Assembly (NCBI GenBank): GCA_009602725.1
Contig: WELB01000075.1
Coordinates: 28,345 to 53,121, forward strand
Direction: 5' to 3'
Source of the DNA: Spirogloea muscicola
Lineage: Eukaryota > Streptophyta > Zygnematophyceae > Spirogloeales > Spirogloeaceae
DNA length: 24,777 bases
Positions within the stretch are counted from its first letter, which is position 1. Each line of letters starts with the position of its first letter. Position numbers and translations under genes: made by a program. Under the pieces are notes generated by a model that was not told where the DNA came from, did no database searches, and saw nothing but the letters and a program-made list of their open reading frames with translations. This document shows positions 1 to 9,764 of the stretch, piece after piece.

Positions 1-222
1 TTGCACCGCCGCGCTGGTCGCGCCCTTGCAGCAGCCTCTGGCTTGCGCAGCGGGGTTGCTCTTCCTCCCCTCAGCTCATCTGACTTCCTACTGCTGACAC
101 GGGGGTATTGAGGGCGCCCTGTCTGCCTAGCCTTTGGCTCCGTCATGAACACCTGTATGCATCTGGCTGGCATTTCACAGCCGATTCTTTCATATCAGCA
201 GCCGCTTTCTTTCTTTTTCTCC
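1..222 (+). mobile_element. LINE family B, 5'-truncated 3' end
   Basis: The frame open from base 1 encodes the last 36 codons of a LINE protein (LHRRAGRALAAASG ... SDFLLLTRGY) and stops at TGA 109-111. The 3' UTR follows, with the hairpin GGCTGGC/CACAGCC near 165-183 and a terminal TTTCTTTCTTTTT tract near 205-222. The element is cut by the window edge, so its true 5' extent is unknown. It lies about 80 bases past the F-box gene stop and points toward it. Bases 108-215 are almost identical to 10328-10425, which suggests a recent origin. Confidence 0.8.
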
Positions 223-302
223 CTATCCTTTGCCTTCTCCCCCGTCTCGGCGAGGCTCGGAGGCCAATTGCAACCCCCCCCCTTTCTTTTGCCCCCTCGG
301 CT

Positions 303-3300
303 TCACGGGTGGCCCGCCGCCGCCAGCGCCTCCGCCAGCGCGTCGGGGCAGCCCTGCGCGTGCAGGCGCCGCAGGCTCGGGCAGCGCAGGCGCAGCGCGC
401 CCCCGCCGGGCTCCAGGTTGCAGCAGCCGTTGAGGTTCAGGTCCACCAGGCTCCCGCACTCCAGCTCCAAGGCCTGCACGCTCGCGCCCCGCGCCGCCGC
501 TTGTCAGCGCGGCCGCCCCGCCTCCTTCCCGCGGGCCGGCCCCACGGTCGCGCGGGTGCCGCTGCCTCTCACCCGCAGGCCGGCGCAGCCCCACAGGCTG
601 AGCTGCCGCAGGCTCGCGCTGCGCAGCTTCAGCTCCGCTCCCCCCCGCCCGTCGTCGCGGGGCTTCTCCCCGCCGCTCTTGGCCCCGCCGCCGACGACGC
701 GCGCCCGCGTGGCCCTCGTCAGCCTGCCTCCGTTGTGGTCGCCGTCCACCAGCTGCTGCAGGGGCGGCCGGGACTCCCCGCTCTCCCCCGTGTCCTTGTC
801 CGGCGGCCGCGCGGCAACCAGCGTGTGCCCGCAGTCCAGGAGGCTCAGGTGAGGCAATGCCCTCACAGCCACCTCTATCCCGCTCACCGTCAGCCTGGGG
901 CAGGCTGCTACCAGCAGCTTCTGCAGGCTGCGGGCATTCGAGCGGCTGCACCCAAGCAAGAGGGACAAGCGTCAGTGCTGGTGCTGCTCTCCACCTTGGC
1001 CACACGAAATTGGTGTTTAGCAACACCGTGCAAAGGTGAAGCGCATGCCGAGGTACCTGACACGGCACACAGAGACATTGCAGGAAGGGCAGGGACGATA
1101 AGCAAGCCCAGCGCCTGACGCAATGAACAACCTCAAGTGTGGCTCCTTGTGACGACCTAGAACAGCAAGGGTGCGCAAGCAGGAACTCAACGTGCACGGC
1201 TTCGACAGACTGTGGTGCTGGACTTGCTCATCCGCCACGGGTGTTGCATAGCCACAGCGGTTATTGCTGGTCATGTGAGACGAGCTGATGACTTGGGACA
1301 TGTACGCGGACATGGCGGGTTTATGAGGGGCTCAGACCCACCAGAGGTTGTGCAGTGTGCAGTCTGTGATGACATTGCAGCCACTGAGGTCGACGAGTGT
1401 CAGATTCGTACACCTGCCAGTGATCCTCTCGATCAGAGCTGCCAAACACACAGCCCAGTCATGTCAGTGAGAGCACCTTCCGCCAGGATGCTCTTTCATT
1501 CCTTGCAGCTACATAGGCAAGCCCGAAGAAAGGCCGCCACTGTAACAATGATGCTGACGATGCAGATGGGGCAAGGATCTGCAGGGCACCTGCAAGCTGT
1601 GAGGCGCATACCATCAGTGAAGGACGACAGCGTCAGTGACAGCGCTTGGAGGTTCGCGGGGGAGTGGTCAAGCAGGGCCTGCGTTACCTGGCCACAGGAC
1701 GCATGCACCAGTGAATACGTGGAGCATCACTACTGAAGACAATCTGTGTAATATCTTGCCAGTATTTCACTTCCTCCACTGTCGGAGGATGAGGCTGACA
1801 AGTGTGACAACAGCCAAGGGGGTGATGCAATTGTCATGGCACAGCAGCAGAGAAGCTTCCCCCGGCATTGATCCGACAAGTCACTGTGCATGACATTGGC
1901 GTGAGGACAAAGGAGACCCAGAGAAGCAGACCTTGTCACAACTGGCTGTGACAAAGCAAAAGTGGAGGCGAGCCAAGGAGGGGCACTGTAGGACAATCTG
2001 TGAGCCAAGCCACAGCATGTCGAACAGGCCCATGACGAAGCTCTTAGTGGTGGACGTGAAATGGTTAGCTCATCGGACTGTTGCATGCACCCGAACAGTC
2101 CCCTCGCTTACCCATCGCATATGTCAGGTTTGTCATCGTTCTGATAGTGAGCAATTTGACATTGAGCAATCGCATGGAACTCCCTGGTCGTCTAACAGCT
2201 GACTGCACCTGCTGCAGGCTTGGTTGCGACGATCCTGCATTGCTTCTGAGGCTTGACAGATTGATTGTGGGGGCCAGGTCCCTGGGCAGTAGGCTCACGG
2301 CCACCTCCTGCAGGCCAGCACACCTGAGCTCCAGCTGTTGTAGCCCTGTGCACGCGGCCAGGTGCAGTACCTGCAGACTGGTGTTGCAGGCCAAAGACTC
2401 AAACACAAGCGTCAGGTACAGCAGGTATATTGCTCACTGCTGCTGAGACTGTCAAGAGGAACGACCAACGCATCGGCCTGACAGTACACCCAACGTTCAA
2501 GCTCACATGATCCTGGACGACACAGGCCATGCAGCGCGTGGGCAAGCAGCCACCTGGAGCTTTCAAGATTGATGGAGGTCACAGAGCTGCATGCGTCTAG
2601 CCGCAGCTCCTCCAGCTGGCTGCAAGAGTGCACGAAGCACCCCACTCCTTCCCTGGGAGTTGGACGTGCAATGCAGTCAATGTCCTGCCACTTGTGCCGG
2701 CGCCTTGCCGCAAGGATACTGGACAAGGAGCAGCATAGTGGCAGGCCGTGACTCAAGCTTGCTCTTGACTCAGTGGTGCCTACCTCTCTGTGTCTTTCCT
2801 TCATGCCAAGACTAGCATCCTGAACCGCACGAGGGGCTGGGTGCAGAGGAGGGGGAGAAGGGGGCGGGTGGAGGGTGGGGGGGATGCGAACCCCGTTATT
2901 GCACAGGTGCTGGATGGGCTGACGTGAATGGACAGAGCACGCAGCGTCGGGCGCACTTCTCCAATCCTTTTCAGCAGCACATCGTCTACAGGCCTGCGGC
3001 CGAAACAACAGGGGCACTGCCCGATTCATGTGTTGGAGGTGGGAGCGTGGTAATGGCAGGGGGAGGGGCATCTAAGCGGACGGGTGCGCCCCTCAATGTG
3101 ACGCTGTACTTACAGCATCTGCATGCTTGAAACAGGTTAGCATTTTGAGAAAGAGATGGCCCACAACCTGAGGGCGTTGAGAGCAAGGCGGGAGAGGGCA
3201 GAACAGCGCTTCAGTATGAAGAGGACGTAGGACAATGGCGGTGTCTGGTCTCCCACCACCAGAGTAACCTCCTGGATGGAGTTCCTGCTTGCACACGAGT

Positions 3301-4282
3301 CATTGGGAAGGCAAGAAGGGCCAATGCTCCTTGTCACCAGCCAAACTCTTGGAGATCACATATGTACTGCTCGGGCAGTAGCAGCTGGGTGGAGCCTCCT
3401 CAAGGGTGGTGCTGATTGGCAGGTCCTGGAGGCACACACGTACCAGACGACCTGTACCAGTCGCCGCCAGCGCCGACAGCAACGACTGGCAGCCAGGAGA
3501 TCCTGCGGTGCGAGCTGCAAGCAGGCAAGGAAGCGGAGGCAGCGCATGAGCGCAGTGAGACTCTGAAGTCGTCGCGAAAATACTGCACATTTATCGTTAA
3601 CCGCCCTCAGCTCCCGCAGTGGTGAGTCAGAGGTGCTGGCTCTGGGCTTGGGGTGCAACGGGAGAAGGTGATGAATGCCGCCGAAAACCTTCGATCTCGC
3701 GGGCAGAAAGGCCCTCTGCGCCACCATTGGTGCTGCCACCGAAGCCGTAGGCCCAAGACCGTACCTTGGACAGGATGGCCAGCATGCACGTGTCTTGGGA
3801 CGATGGCTGCCCGGCCGCGGCCCTCGAGCGAGTCTGTGATGGAGCTGGCTCGGGATTCGCGCCGGCCAGGCTGGGCGACCCCTCGCAGCTGTGGGGGCTC
3901 GGAATGGGCAGCGGGGAGCTGGGCTGCGACGCGCCCGACTGCTCGCTGCGGGCCAGAATGCGATGCAGCTCTGAGTCAGCAGCGTGGCGGCCGGGCGGGC
4001 CAAGGGGACGAGCGGCCTTGGAGGACGGGGCAAGTCCGAGATCCCTCCCCTCGGTCCCGCCGGAGTTGCCCAGAGTGACGGCGCATTGTGCCGGCGGCGG
4101 TGGCGGCGGCGATCACCTGCAGGCGGAGGAGTGGAAGAGGCGGAGCCGGGGCGGGCAGGGCCCCGGCGTGGCCACGTCGGGCAGCGGGCCCCGGCGGCCG
4201 GGCAGGGAGGGCGAGGGCGAGGGCAGCGGCGGCGCATGGCGGGCGTCGGCGCATGGCGGCCGGGGCGGAGCCGGGAGGCCAT
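303..4282 (-). CDS. F-box / leucine-rich-repeat protein (FBXL/AMN1-like), at least 10 exons
   Basis: Probable substrate receptor of an SCF ubiquitin ligase. I spliced the exons by hand; every junction is GT-AG and keeps phase. In coding order they are: (5' part)-3765, 3514-3444, 3284-3168, 2993-2892, 2718-2554, 2377-2209, 1687-1612, 1438-1342, 945-573 and 473-303, with TGA at 305-303. The F-box is split across the first two certain exons (MLAILSK then LAPQDLLAASRCCRRWRRL). Cysteine-rich LRRs follow, for example CSQLEELRLDACSSVT, CTNLTLVDLSGCNVITD and CGSLVDLNLNGC. A low-complexity charged insert near 820-640 (DKDTGESGES ... GGAKSGGEKPRD) interrupts the last LRRs. The 5' end is unresolved: ATG 4282-4280 in GGCCATGG context, with donor GTGATC near 4113, is only a provisional start. 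From 3514 onward the protein is 446 residues. The family call is firm; the individual substrate is unknown. Confidence 0.85.
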
Positions 4283-4302
4283 GGCCCGGGCTCCGGGCCA
4301 GC

Positions 4303-4314
4303 TTTGGCGCCAAA
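4303..4314. promoter_or_regulatory. palindromic E2F/DP-type site (TTTGGCGCCAAA)
   Basis: A perfect 12-base palindrome lies about 20 bases upstream of the provisional F-box gene start. It contains the E2F core TTTGGCGC on both strands. Such sites mark cell-cycle promoters in plants and algae. That it acts on this gene is inference. Confidence 0.45.
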
Positions 4315-4555
4315 AAGCCCCGCGCACGTGCTGAGCGCGGCACGACGTGACTGGCTCCGCGCGCGCCGGCCGCGGCATCCGCCACGTGGCGGCGGCGGTT
4401 CCCCCGGGCCCGAAAAGGGTGCCCGGGCAACTTGAGCCCCGAGTCCCTTCTGCGGTTTGGGTTGCACCTCGGGCTTGTTGAGCACCCACTCAATGTCGCC
4501 ACTTGCACACAGCTGTGCCGATCCAGCGCCTTCTTCTGGCCCTTGGACCTCGTTC
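4315..4555. other. GC-rich upstream region of the F-box gene
   Basis: No gene was resolved between the E2F-like site and the first LINE tail. On the minus strand near 4500-4435 a short open stretch reads GDIEWVLNKPEVQPKPQK. It looks coding-like, but no start, splice partner or family could be found. It may be an upstream exon, a captured fragment or chance. Confidence 0.25.
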
Positions 4556-4632
4556 CTCCTCTCTAACTCCGTCCATTCTTTGTTTTTCCTGGGCTGGCCA
4601 ACCACAGCCATCGCCCTCTACTGGAAGTGTCT
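4556..4632 (+). mobile_element. LINE tail, type D
   Basis: Contains the hairpin-like GGCTGGCCAACCACAGCC followed by ATCGCCCTCTACTGGAAG and a TCTTC tract. The same CCCTCTACTGGAAG block recurs in reverse near 15250-15280 and, diverged, near 5720 and 5910. No coding part is recognisable here. Confidence 0.55.
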
Positions 4633-4639
4633 TCTGTCT

Positions 4640-4792
4640 TCGATTCGCGCTGGACCGAACGGTCCCAGGCTCACGCAGTGCATTTGCGGGCAGGCCGTGC
4701 CGTGGCTGCTGCTTCTGGATCTGTTGGGGTGCCCCCCTGCAACTGCAAGTTACTCCGACTTGCGGCTGCTGACTCGGGATTCAGGTTACTAG
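4640..4792 (+). mobile_element. LINE C-terminal fragment, frameshifted
   Basis: One frame gives RAVAAASGSVGVPP. After a shift, a second frame gives SDLRLLTRDSGY and TAG at 4790-4792. This is the family's C-terminal signature with two extra residues inserted before the final Gly-Tyr. Decayed copy. Confidence 0.6.
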
Positions 4793-5118
4793 ACTCCCAT
4801 TCGCTGCAGTTCTTGCATGTCTGTGTGCTTTTGGCGCCTCTCGGCCCTTTGGACCTGCGGTCCACGCGCGCGCTGGCCGTGCTATGGCTGCTGCTTCCGG
4901 GTCTCGGCAGAGTGCCGCTTTTCCTGCTCCGAGTTACTCTGATCTGCTGTTGCTCACACGTGGCTACTAAGAATCCAATCTGCATCTCCCTCTGCACCGT
5001 CTAGCACTTTGTAGTGTAGTCCTTTTCCGGCACTTCTTCTTTGGCTTTGAACATTGTCCATTCTTTTTGGTTTGGCTTTGCCAGCCCCTCTTCTCTATGG
5101 GCGGGCACTTTCTCTGTT
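4793..5118 (+). mobile_element. LINE family A2, C-terminus plus 3' UTR
   Basis: The C-terminal frame reads RAMAAASGSRQSAAF ... SDLLLLTRGY and ends at TAA 4968-4970. The 3' UTR carries TGTAGTCCTTTTCCGGCAC, ACATTGTCCATTC, the hairpin GGCTTTGCCAGCC and the closing GGGCGGGCACTTTC. Bases 5119-5380 hold only another hairpin-like GGCTGGCCTCTCACAAGCC near 5143 and no gene. Confidence 0.75.
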
Positions 5119-5380
5119 TTTGGACCTTGTCCAATACTTAAGGCTGGCCTCTCACAAGCCATTGCTGTAACTGGGAGAGCTGCTCTCCTTCCGCAGCCCT
5201 CGCCCCCTTCTTGAGCTCCCGCCACCTTACAGAGGCGTACAAGAGTCCAGCATCGACCCACACTGCTGAGCACGCAGTGCAGAGCAGAGAAAGCTGCAGC
5301 ACTATTCTGACTACCCCAGAATAGATCACTCCTACCAGCCGCAATCGACACCTTTGGCTGCATGGGTCCTCGTTTTCGTA

Positions 5381-5700
5381 CCGACTTGAGAAGATCGCAA
5401 GTCTAGGGTATGCACGACGTGAGGATATGCTTCCAGCCGAGTTGGGCATGCCGGCAGCTTATATATCATTTCTGCAATATCGTGTTTCGGCCTGTTTGCA
5501 GCGAGCTCAGGCTCATGCTTTGCACCAGAAAGCTGGTTGAGCCTTAGCTGGTGGCACATGGGCTTGTCGATTGCCGTCCACCATTTGGTATCAGTCAGCG
5601 AAGTGCTGACTCGTGATTACTGAGCGGCTGGCTAAGCAGCAGATGATGTACATGTCTGAATGTGCTTGCCTTGGTACTTTGCCACTCAGGCCCTTGACCC
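5381..5700 (+). mobile_element. LINE family C, C-terminus plus 3' UTR
   Basis: The frame reads YARREDMLPAELGMPAAY, then VSACLQRAQAHALHQKAG, an in-frame TGA, and finally SEVLTRDY with TGA at 5621-5623. Downstream is a family-specific UTR (GCTTGCCTTGGTACTTTG) ending in GGCC-type inverted repeats. Related copies lie at 9060-9375 and, in reverse, at 14785-15095. Confidence 0.7.
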
Positions 5701-5945
5701 CTCAATATAAACTCCTTCTCAGTAGAGGGCAATGGCCGTGATGATCAGCCCAGATGACGATTGAAGAAAGCTCTAAGGGGCCAGAAAATCCTGAAGCCCA
5801 CAGCGACTCACGTGGCCACTGGGTGCTCAAGCTCCCCTGTTCCACCGCCCCCTTAAGAAGAGCCACTCTTCTACGAGAGCCACTTTCTCTTTGGAACAGC
5901 TCTTCCAATATAAGGCAGTGGCAGTGAAAGGCCAATCCAATGGAG
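5701..5945 (-). mobile_element. two decayed LINE tails, type D
   Basis: Read on the minus strand, GGCCATTGCCCTCTACTGAG (near 5735-5715) and CACTGCCTTATATTGGAAG (near 5920-5900) are diverged versions of the type D tail. The spacer (5760-5870) has no recognised content. Confidence 0.4.
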
Positions 5946-5994
5946 TGTACAAGGTCTGAAGGGCCGGATGGCGCAAAAGTAGGATACTATACTC

Positions 5995-6115
5995 CACGTC
6001 AGCAAGTTGGCTCTCGATAAAAGAAAGTGCTCGCCCATAGAAAAAAGGGGCTGGCAAAGCCAGCCCAAAAGAATGGACAATGTCCAAAGCCAAAGAAAGA
6101 ACAATGTACGAAAAA
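5995..6115 (-). mobile_element. LINE tail, family A2
   Basis: Reverse orientation. It holds GAAAGTGCTCGCCCATAG, the hairpin GGGGCTGGCAAAGCCAGCCC and GAATGGACAATGTCC. Only the last part of the 3' UTR is present. Confidence 0.65.
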
Positions 6116-6189
6116 TTGGGCTCTCGATAACCTCTCGTCAGCAAGTGCAAAGCGGAAGAGTTCACTACTACCCTGTTGACTACCAGCCC

Positions 6190-6438
6190 ACGTCGTCCAC
6201 ACGCGAGCAGGCCGTGTTATAGCTGCTGCCTCAGGGTCTCGGCGGAGTGCCTCTTTCCCTGCAGCGAACTACTCTTACTTGATGTTGCTCACTCGCGGGT
6301 ACTGAGCTTCCCTCCGCAACGTCTCGTGTTTTGTAGTGTAGTCCTTTTTCGGCACCTTTTTCTTTGGTTTTGGACATTGTCCATTCTTTTTGGGCTGGCT
6401 TTGCTAGCCCCCATTCTCTATGGGCGAGCACTTTCCTT
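6190..6438 (+). mobile_element. LINE family A2, C-terminus plus 3' UTR
   Basis: The frame RAGRVIAAASGSRRSASF ... YLMLLTRGY ends with TGA 6303-6305. It is followed by the A2 UTR: TTTGTAGTGTAGTCC, GGACATTGTCC, the terminal hairpin and GGGCGAGCACTTTCC. Confidence 0.75.
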
Positions 6439-6547
6439 GTTGAGCAGCCGCAGGTCAGAGAAAGTGGTCTCTACGTAGTGAAGAAGAAGAAGTAGTGGGT
6501 CTCCAAGTAGCGGGCCGAGAGAAGCTATCTGGGTATTCTTTTTGGTA

Positions 6548-6670
6548 CTTTCTGGTAATTGCAGCAGCGAGCTACTCCGACTTGATGTTGCTCACTCGCG
6601 GGTACTGAGAATCCCTCTGCATCGTCTTGTATTTTGTCCTGTTTTGTGGTGTAGTCCTTTCTCCAGTCAA
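6548..6670 (+). mobile_element. LINE family A2, short truncated copy
   Basis: Retains SDLMLLTRGY and stop near 6606, then the start of the A2 UTR to GTGTAGTCCTTTC. It is interrupted before the terminal hairpin. Bases 6670-6828 have no recognised content beyond short GC-rich stretches. Confidence 0.6.
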
Positions 6671-6828
6671 TCTGGCCGCGCTTTCTTTTTCGGCACCTCT
6701 TTGCGGAGGAGCTCCGGGCATCCTTCCCCTCCCTGGTACCCTCTTTTCCATTGGGGTACGGTCAGCCCAGCGACCTCCCCTGGCGGACAAGGGGTGATCG
6801 AGCGGGCACGCGGCAAGGGGAGAAGAAG

Positions 6829-6925
6829 GAAAGCAGCTACAAATCACTCAGTAACCCCTGCTAAGCAGCCGCAAATCAGAGAGGCTAGGGTCCTGGAAGT
6901 GGGTCCCCTGGACAGAGCCAGAGGA
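6829..6925 (-). mobile_element. inverted LINE family A1 C-terminal fragment
   Basis: Read on the minus strand it encodes a segment ending SDLRLLSRGY plus stop, nearly the same as the C-terminus at 8650-8747. It ends exactly where the plus-strand RT fragment begins, giving a head-on inverted junction. Confidence 0.6.
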
Positions 6926-6926
6926 A

Positions 6927-8747
6927 GGGGACCCCCTCGCCGGCTTCTTCTTTGCGCTCGCTCACCACCGGGCTCTGCAGGCTACCGCGGCGGCACACCC
7001 AGAAGTCCTACTCCCCACCTTCGCGGACGACACCACCATAGTCGTCCCTCCGGAAGACGTGGCGGCGGCCTTCGTCACCTTTGAGCTGCAGCTGGCCACC
7101 CTCGGCCTGTCCACCCGGGCGTCGAAGTGCGCGGCTTGGTCTCCCTGCGGCCTCCCATTCACCCTGACGCTGCCCACCGGCTGCCAGACTCCAGCAGATG
7201 GCTTCACCCTGCTGGGTGGCCCCATCGGCGCGCCGTCCTTCGTGGAGGGGCAGCTGCGAGCTCGCCTTGCGGAGCATCTTCAGCCTGCGGCCCAGCTTCC
7301 CGAGCTGGACAATTATGCAGCTGTCGTTGGCCGTGCTGACCAAGGCCATTGGGCAGCGGCTCCAGTAAGTGACGCGGGCCACTCCGCCGTCTCCAGGGGC
7401 GTTGGCGGCGTACGCGGATTTTGACGCAGGCATGGTGGCGAGCTTGGCGGCCCTGGTCCGCCACCAGGGCTTCCTCCAGTCGCCAGCCTGGACCAGGCTG
7501 GCGACTGGATCCATCCAGTCGCCAGGCGGCGCCACCCCTCAGCCACCGTGGTCTCGGCCTGCGCCCGCTCGCCCGTTCTTGCCGGGCTGCATACCTCGGC
7601 AGCTGGGCGCAGACTGCCGCCTCCGTGGCCCAGCGCTTCATGGTCCACGGCCGGCATGCACTGGAGCAGGCGGTGGTGGAGGTCAACATGGGCGCGCTGC
7701 CGTTCCAGGTGTCGCTGCGCTCTGCCCACCAGGAGCTGCTCGCGGCGCACCCGGACCTGGCAGGCCAGGCGGTCTCCTTTGCGCACATCGTGCACACCGC
7801 TGACCTGCACGTCCAGGCGCGCTTCGCGGCCGTGATCGACAAGGCCGCCTACACCACCACCGTGCTGCAGCTCCCCGAGGCCGACTTGCGCGGGCGCGCG
7901 AGACTTCAATTGGCCTCCTCCCGGGGGGCAGCGGCGTGGCTTCAGGCCCTCCCCATCAATGACGCCCTCACCCTCCCCGATGAGGTATTTCGCACTGCCG
8001 TCCACCGGCTCCTGGGACTGCCGCCTCCATGTCTCCAGGGCGTGCGTCAGTGTGCATGCGGCGAGCGAGGGGCCGAGTCTGGGGAGCTGGCTGCTCATGT
8101 TCTGCACTGCGCCCACGGCGGCGAGCGGACAGCGGCCCACGACCGCCTCCGTGATGCGATGCATGGCATCCTGGTGGCGGCTGGCTTGTCGGTGGCAGCG
8201 GAGCACTCCGGCGTCATGCCGCTCCAGGAAAGGGCCGACGGTCTCAACGCCCGTCGCGTAGACATGGTGGCCACCCCACATGGCCACCCCACAGGCCGGC
8301 GGGCCCCGTCTTCTCCTGGACGCGGTGACACCGACGCATACGACAGCTCACACCCAGCCCAATGTAAAACCAAGGTTTGGTATGCGGTCGCTTGCGCTGC
8401 TCGGGCTAAAGAGCTCAAGTACGCCGACCATCCGCTGGAAGACGAGTTCTTCCCGTTGGCAATTGACACCCATGGGGTGCTGGGCGCTCGGTGACTCGAG
8501 CTGCTCACCCAGCTCGCCCGCCACACCATCGCCCGTCGCTTCCATGGGGAGCCGGTAGACTTACCTGCAGCCGGGTTGCTAGCGCAAGTTTATCGTATGC
8601 TCTGGCCGTCTCCTGCAGAGGTCTATGGCCCGCGTGCTGCACCTTCGTGCCGGCAGAGCCCTCGCTGCTGCCTCTGGCTCTGGCCAGGGGACCCACTTCC
8701 AGGAGCCTAGCATCTCTGATCTGCGGCTGCTTAGCAGGGGTTACTGA
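6927..8747 (+). pseudogene. LINE (family A1) reverse transcriptase fragment, broken
   Basis: The longest retroelement piece. It opens at GDPLAGFFFALAHH (the QGDPL-type RT motif), then FADD at 7020-7031 (catalytic Asp pair of RT) and LSTRASKCAAW. The frame shifts between about 7300 and 7560 and resumes with GLGLRPL and AAYLGSWAQTAASVAQRF. A Cys/His motif follows (CACGERG ... HVLHC), then HDRLRDAMHGILVAAGLSV and RRVDMVATPHG. These resemble the C-terminal endonuclease-like region seen in several LINE groups; that subgroup call is inference. Next come FFPLAIDTHG and an in-frame TGA at 8492-8494. Homologous sequence continues (LARHTIARRFHGEPVDLPAA), with one more shift before GRALAAASGSGQ and SDLRLLSRGY, TGA 8745-8747. 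The RT N-terminus and ORF1 are missing. Non-functional as it stands. Confidence 0.8.
7475..7509. repeat. 17-bp perfect inverted repeat inside the LINE
   Basis: Arms 7475-7491 and 7493-7509 are exact reverse complements around a single central A. A partial third copy (TCCAGTCGCCAG) follows near 7516. The local reading frame is disrupted here. Confidence 0.85.
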
Positions 8748-8950
8748 GTGATTCGTAGCTGCTTTGTTTCTTTGTGTGCTTGTTTTTCTTAGCGCTTCCC
8801 CTGGCCCCCTTCTCGTACTCTGTTCATTCGTTTTTGGGCTGGCTTTTCGAGCCCCTATCCTCAATGGGCGAGCTCTTTCTTCTTTCTTTGGCATTGGACA
8901 TTGTCCATTCCTTTTGCGCTGGCTTTGCCAGCCCCTCTTCTCTATGGGCC
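8748..8950 (+). mobile_element. LINE 3' UTR (A1) followed by an A2 tail
   Basis: Directly after the RT fragment stop comes the A1 UTR (GCGCTTCCCCTGGCCCCC, TCGTACTCTGTTCATTC, hairpin GGGCTGGCTTTTCGAGCCCC, CTCAATGGGCGAGC, then TTTCTTCTTTC to about 8888). A second, A2-type tail abuts it (GGACATTGTCC, GGCTTTGCCAGCC, TCTATGGGC). Two tails in tandem indicate insertion of one element at the end of another. Confidence 0.75.
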
Positions 8951-9059
8951 GTATTCCGTGTTATGTAGCCCTGTTTAGTTTGCCATAGACTCTGCCTGAA
9001 CAATGTATCGGCTTGAATTGGCCTCCAGTTCATTTCATGCGCCCCGCGCGCCTTCTCTC

Positions 9060-9375
9060 TATGGGCGAGCATTCTCTTTCTGTGCAGATGTGTTTCCGGC
9101 TGACATGGGCTTGCCAGCTGCCTATCTGTCGCTCTTGCGACGACAAGTTTCGGCCTGTTTGCAGCGTGCTCAGGCTAGTGCCTTGCACCAGAAAGCTGGG
9201 CGAGCTCTAGTTGGTAGCAGAAGGGCTCCGTTTCTGCATCTGGTATTCATGCATCGAGTAGTGACCTTTATGTTTTGACCCGTGGTTATTTTGAGCGGGT
9301 CAATCTGCTGTAGGTTATGTAGATCTTCAGATGTGCTTGCCTTGTACTTGGCCATTTGGCCTACATTTCTTTCTA
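9060..9375 (+). mobile_element. LINE family C, C-terminus plus 3' UTR
   Basis: Encodes DVFPADMGLPAAYLSLLRRQ and VSACLQRAQASALHQKAG. The end is decayed (VLTRGY-like near 9285). The UTR has GCTTGCCTTGTACTTGGCC ATTTGGCC near 9330-9360. The stretch just before it (about 8990-9030, TTGAATTGGCC) is a separate repeat shared with 21056-21110. Confidence 0.7.
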
Positions 9376-9399
9376 ATACACGAAATTCTCTCTTTTTGG

Positions 9400-9760
9400 A
9401 GAAAGTGCTCGCCTTGAGGATAGGGGCTGGAAAAGAAGAAGAAAAATGAGCTCGCCCATAGACGAGGGGCTGGCAGAAGCCAGCCAAAAAAGAATGGACA
9501 AAATCCAAAGAGCTACTGGAGAATCACTCAGTAACCTCTGCTAAGCAGCCGCAGGTCGGAGATGCTAGGCTCGTTGAAGTGGGTCCCCTGGCCAGAGCTA
9601 GATAGGAAGTGCTCGCCCATTGAGAATAGGGGCTGGAAAAGCCAGCCCAAAAAAGAATGAACAAAGGACGAGAAGGGGGCCAGGAAGAAATAGCTACAGG
9701 AGAATCACTCAGTAACCTCTGCTAAGCAGCCGCAGGTCGGAGATGCTAGGCCAGAGGCAG
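9400..9760 (-). mobile_element. tandem nested LINE family A copies
   Basis: On the minus strand there are two successive copies, each with SDLRLLSRGY, stop, and A1 or A2 tail blocks. Near 9430 a TTC-type tract joins directly to TTTTCCAGCCCC, the second half of another copy's terminal hairpin. One element therefore inserted inside another's tail. Confidence 0.7.
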
Positions 9761-9764
9761 CAGC

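Noticed and set aside
223-1197. Long minus-strand open frame of 324 codons over the F-box gene 3' end
   Set aside because: GC-rich shadow frame of low complexity; the LRR repeats and splice phases lie in the other frames.
2710-2722. Minus-strand GTATCCTTG, matching a U12-type donor
   Set aside because: The bases fall at the start of an exon that reads ILAARRRHKW in phase with both neighbours, with a normal AG acceptor just before it. It is coding, not a donor.
3653-4350. Plus-strand open frames opposite the first F-box exons
   Set aside because: Low-complexity Arg/Gly/Ala-rich shadows of GC-rich coding DNA with no recognisable motif.
7313-8287. Long minus-strand open frame opposite the RT fragment
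   Set aside because: Antisense shadow; the plus strand carries the RT motifs.
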